The notes beneath the pieces are model-generated. The model ran no database searches. It saw only the letters and a program-made list of their open reading frames with translations, and had not been told where the DNA came from. Position numbers and translations under genes: made by a program. From assembly GCA_001795115.1 (NCBI GenBank), contig MGNI01000056.1:15368-23774 (forward strand): a DNA stretch of 8,407 nucleotides, in the 5' to 3' direction. Positions 7,514-8,407 of the stretch are shown here, piece after piece (position 1 is the stretch's first letter; every line of letters starts with the position of its first letter). The stretch comes from Chloroflexi bacterium RBG_16_48_8. GTDB lineage: Bacteria; Chloroflexota; Anaerolineae; Anaerolineales; E44-bin32.

Positions 7514-7767
7514 TTTTTTATCCAGGATATCCAAAGACGCTGAATGGGTAGTTTCCTCATTGATGAAAGAGGGTGGAAAGGATGGATGTAGTAGAGACCT
7601 TGGCCACCGTCGATAGGATCGAAAAGATCACCATTAAGTGGAGTGGCATGTGGGAGAGAAGCCCCTTTTTAGGAGAGCGATCTTCTTATTCCCACGGCAT
7701 CCGCGGTAGATACTGGGGAGACTTTGTACTTTAGGTCAATGCCCCAATTGATGATGGAGGAAAGGTT
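7514..7767. other. Short intergenic gap between cyclophilin and peptidase genes
   Basis: 254 bp with no convincing gene. An open frame running from within the cyclophilin 3' end to 7616 may be the original cyclophilin C-terminus if a frameshift occurred. No clear terminator is present: the T-run at 7514..7519 lacks a GC-rich stem before it. No good promoter was seen either, so the peptidase could be read through from upstream or use an unrecognised promoter. Confidence 0.5.
7756..7760 (+). promoter_or_regulatory. Ribosome binding site of the peptidase gene
   Basis: GGAGG, 7 nt before ATG 7768 and followed by a further AAAGG. It fixes the start of the M3 peptidase. Confidence 0.85.
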
Positions 7768-8407
7768 ATGAGCAGTAACGGTTTACCCCATTGGGATGTA
7801 TCTGTGGTCTATCCCGGCCTCGATTCGACTCAATTTGAGGAGGGTTTTAAGAGGACTATTCAGGAAATTAACGATCTAGTCACTCTCTTCGACACCCATG
7901 AGATTAAGGAGCAAACGGATATCCTGTTGGAGGATTCGTTGGCTGAGGTCTTTGATGAGGTGATTTCCCGATACAACGAGGTCCTCGATAAAGTACGTAC
8001 CATACGGGCATACATCCGTAGTTTTGTCTCAATTAATTCTCGCAACACACTGGCTCAGGAAAAGTGGAGCTTGTTCCAACCCGAGTTGGTGAAGTTGGAG
8101 ATTCTAGGGACTCGGTTCACAGCCTGGGTCGGTGCGCTCGATGGGGAGGCGCTCATCCAGCGCTCAGATCGAGCTCGCGACCATGCTTATAGACTTCGCA
8201 AAGCAAAGATCCAATCCCTGCACTTGATGTCTCCGGCTGAAGAGGAGCTCGCGGCCGAGATGGAACTGACGGGCGGCAGCGCCTGGAACAAGCTCTATGG
8301 TAACTTCACCTCCCAACTCATGTTGCCTCTTGAGGTAAAAGGGGAGACCAGAGAGCTTCCCATGAGCGCCGTTCGCAACCTGGCATTCGATCCGGATCGA
8401 GACGTGC
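7768..8407 (+). CDS. M3-family oligoendopeptidase F-like metallopeptidase, N-terminal part
   Basis: 213 codons are visible before the right edge; family members are usually near 600 residues, so about two thirds, including the zinc-binding HEXXH motif, lies outside. The opening LPHWDVSVVYPGLDSTQFEEGF is the typical start of this family. A largely helical region follows, and the PepF N-terminal domain occupies roughly residues 110-185, with SPAEEELAAEM near 155 and GGSAWNKLYGNFTSQL near 169-184. The next block, ELPMSAVRNLAFDPDRDV, is also characteristic. No signal peptide is seen, so it should be cytoplasmic, where the family cleaves short peptides. The start is supported by GGAGG at 7 nt. It lies 254 bp after the cyclophilin gene on the same strand. 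I give no symbol because the catalytic part is not visible and pepF-like subgroups cannot be separated here. Confidence 0.9.
   Translation, partial: MSSNGLPHWDVSVVYPGLDSTQFEEGFKRTIQEINDLVTLFDTHEIKEQTDILLEDSLAEVFDEVISRYNEVLDKVRTIRAYIRSFVSINSRNTLAQEKWSLFQPELVKLEILGTRFTAWVGALDGEALIQRSDRARDHAYRLRKAKIQSLHLMSPAEEELAAEMELTGGSAWNKLYGNFTSQLMLPLEVKGETRELPMSAVRNLAFDPDRDV

Noticed and set aside
7490..7525. T-run after the cyclophilin stop as a rho-independent terminator.
   Set aside because: No stable GC-rich stem precedes the T-run; only short, broken pairings can be drawn.
7744..7751. Third CCAATTGA, matching the core of the 13-bp repeat, upstream of the peptidase gene.
   Set aside because: The 8-mer also occurs inside the glucan synthase gene (3839..3846), so it is not specific; only the 13-bp match is counted.

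Overview
The window is ordinary bacterial coding DNA of middling GC content, arranged around one divergent intergenic region. A two-gene block on the minus strand fills about the first 6.0 kb. Two plus-strand genes follow. I see no mobile elements, CRISPR arrays, tRNAs or rRNAs. The organism cannot be named from the sequence. The form of the cyclophilin lipoprotein and of the M3 peptidase recalls Chloroflexota (Anaerolineae-like) proteins, but this is an impression from memory and not a test.

Minus strand: a very large gene runs off the left edge (complement 1..5077, 1,692 codons without a stop). It encodes a cyclic beta-1,2-glucan synthase of the NdvB/Cgs type. The visible order is an N-terminal helical region, a membrane pair, a GT84 glycosyltransferase domain, a second membrane block, the GH189 ('glycoamylase-like') cyclisation domain and the first part of the GH94 phosphorylase domain. 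Just upstream, with a 3-nt gap, lies a 319-residue tandem universal stress protein (complement 5081..6040) with a strong Shine-Dalgarno. The two are almost certainly co-transcribed, which suggests that stress or nucleotide sensing is linked to production of an osmoregulatory or envelope glucan.

Intergenic region 6041..6772 (732 bp): no convincing gene. It holds several small symmetric elements: a 14-bp palindrome next to a minus-strand -10-like hexamer, an A-loop hairpin in the presumed usp leader, a 13-bp direct repeat in two copies, and an 18-bp inverted repeat. It also holds a plausible plus-strand promoter, followed immediately by a 57-nt stretch that can fold as a closed, pseudoknotted leader RNA upstream of the cyclophilin gene.

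Plus strand: 6773..7513 encodes a secreted lipoprotein cyclophilin-type peptidyl-prolyl isomerase whose last ~45 residues look abnormal. After a 254-bp gap, the N-terminal third of an M3-family oligoendopeptidase F-like protein (7768..8407) runs off the right edge.

I did not find a clear-cut new system. The best leads are the usp-cgs coupling, the Asp-to-Asn change in the GT84 DxD motif and the possible structured leader at 6669..6725.
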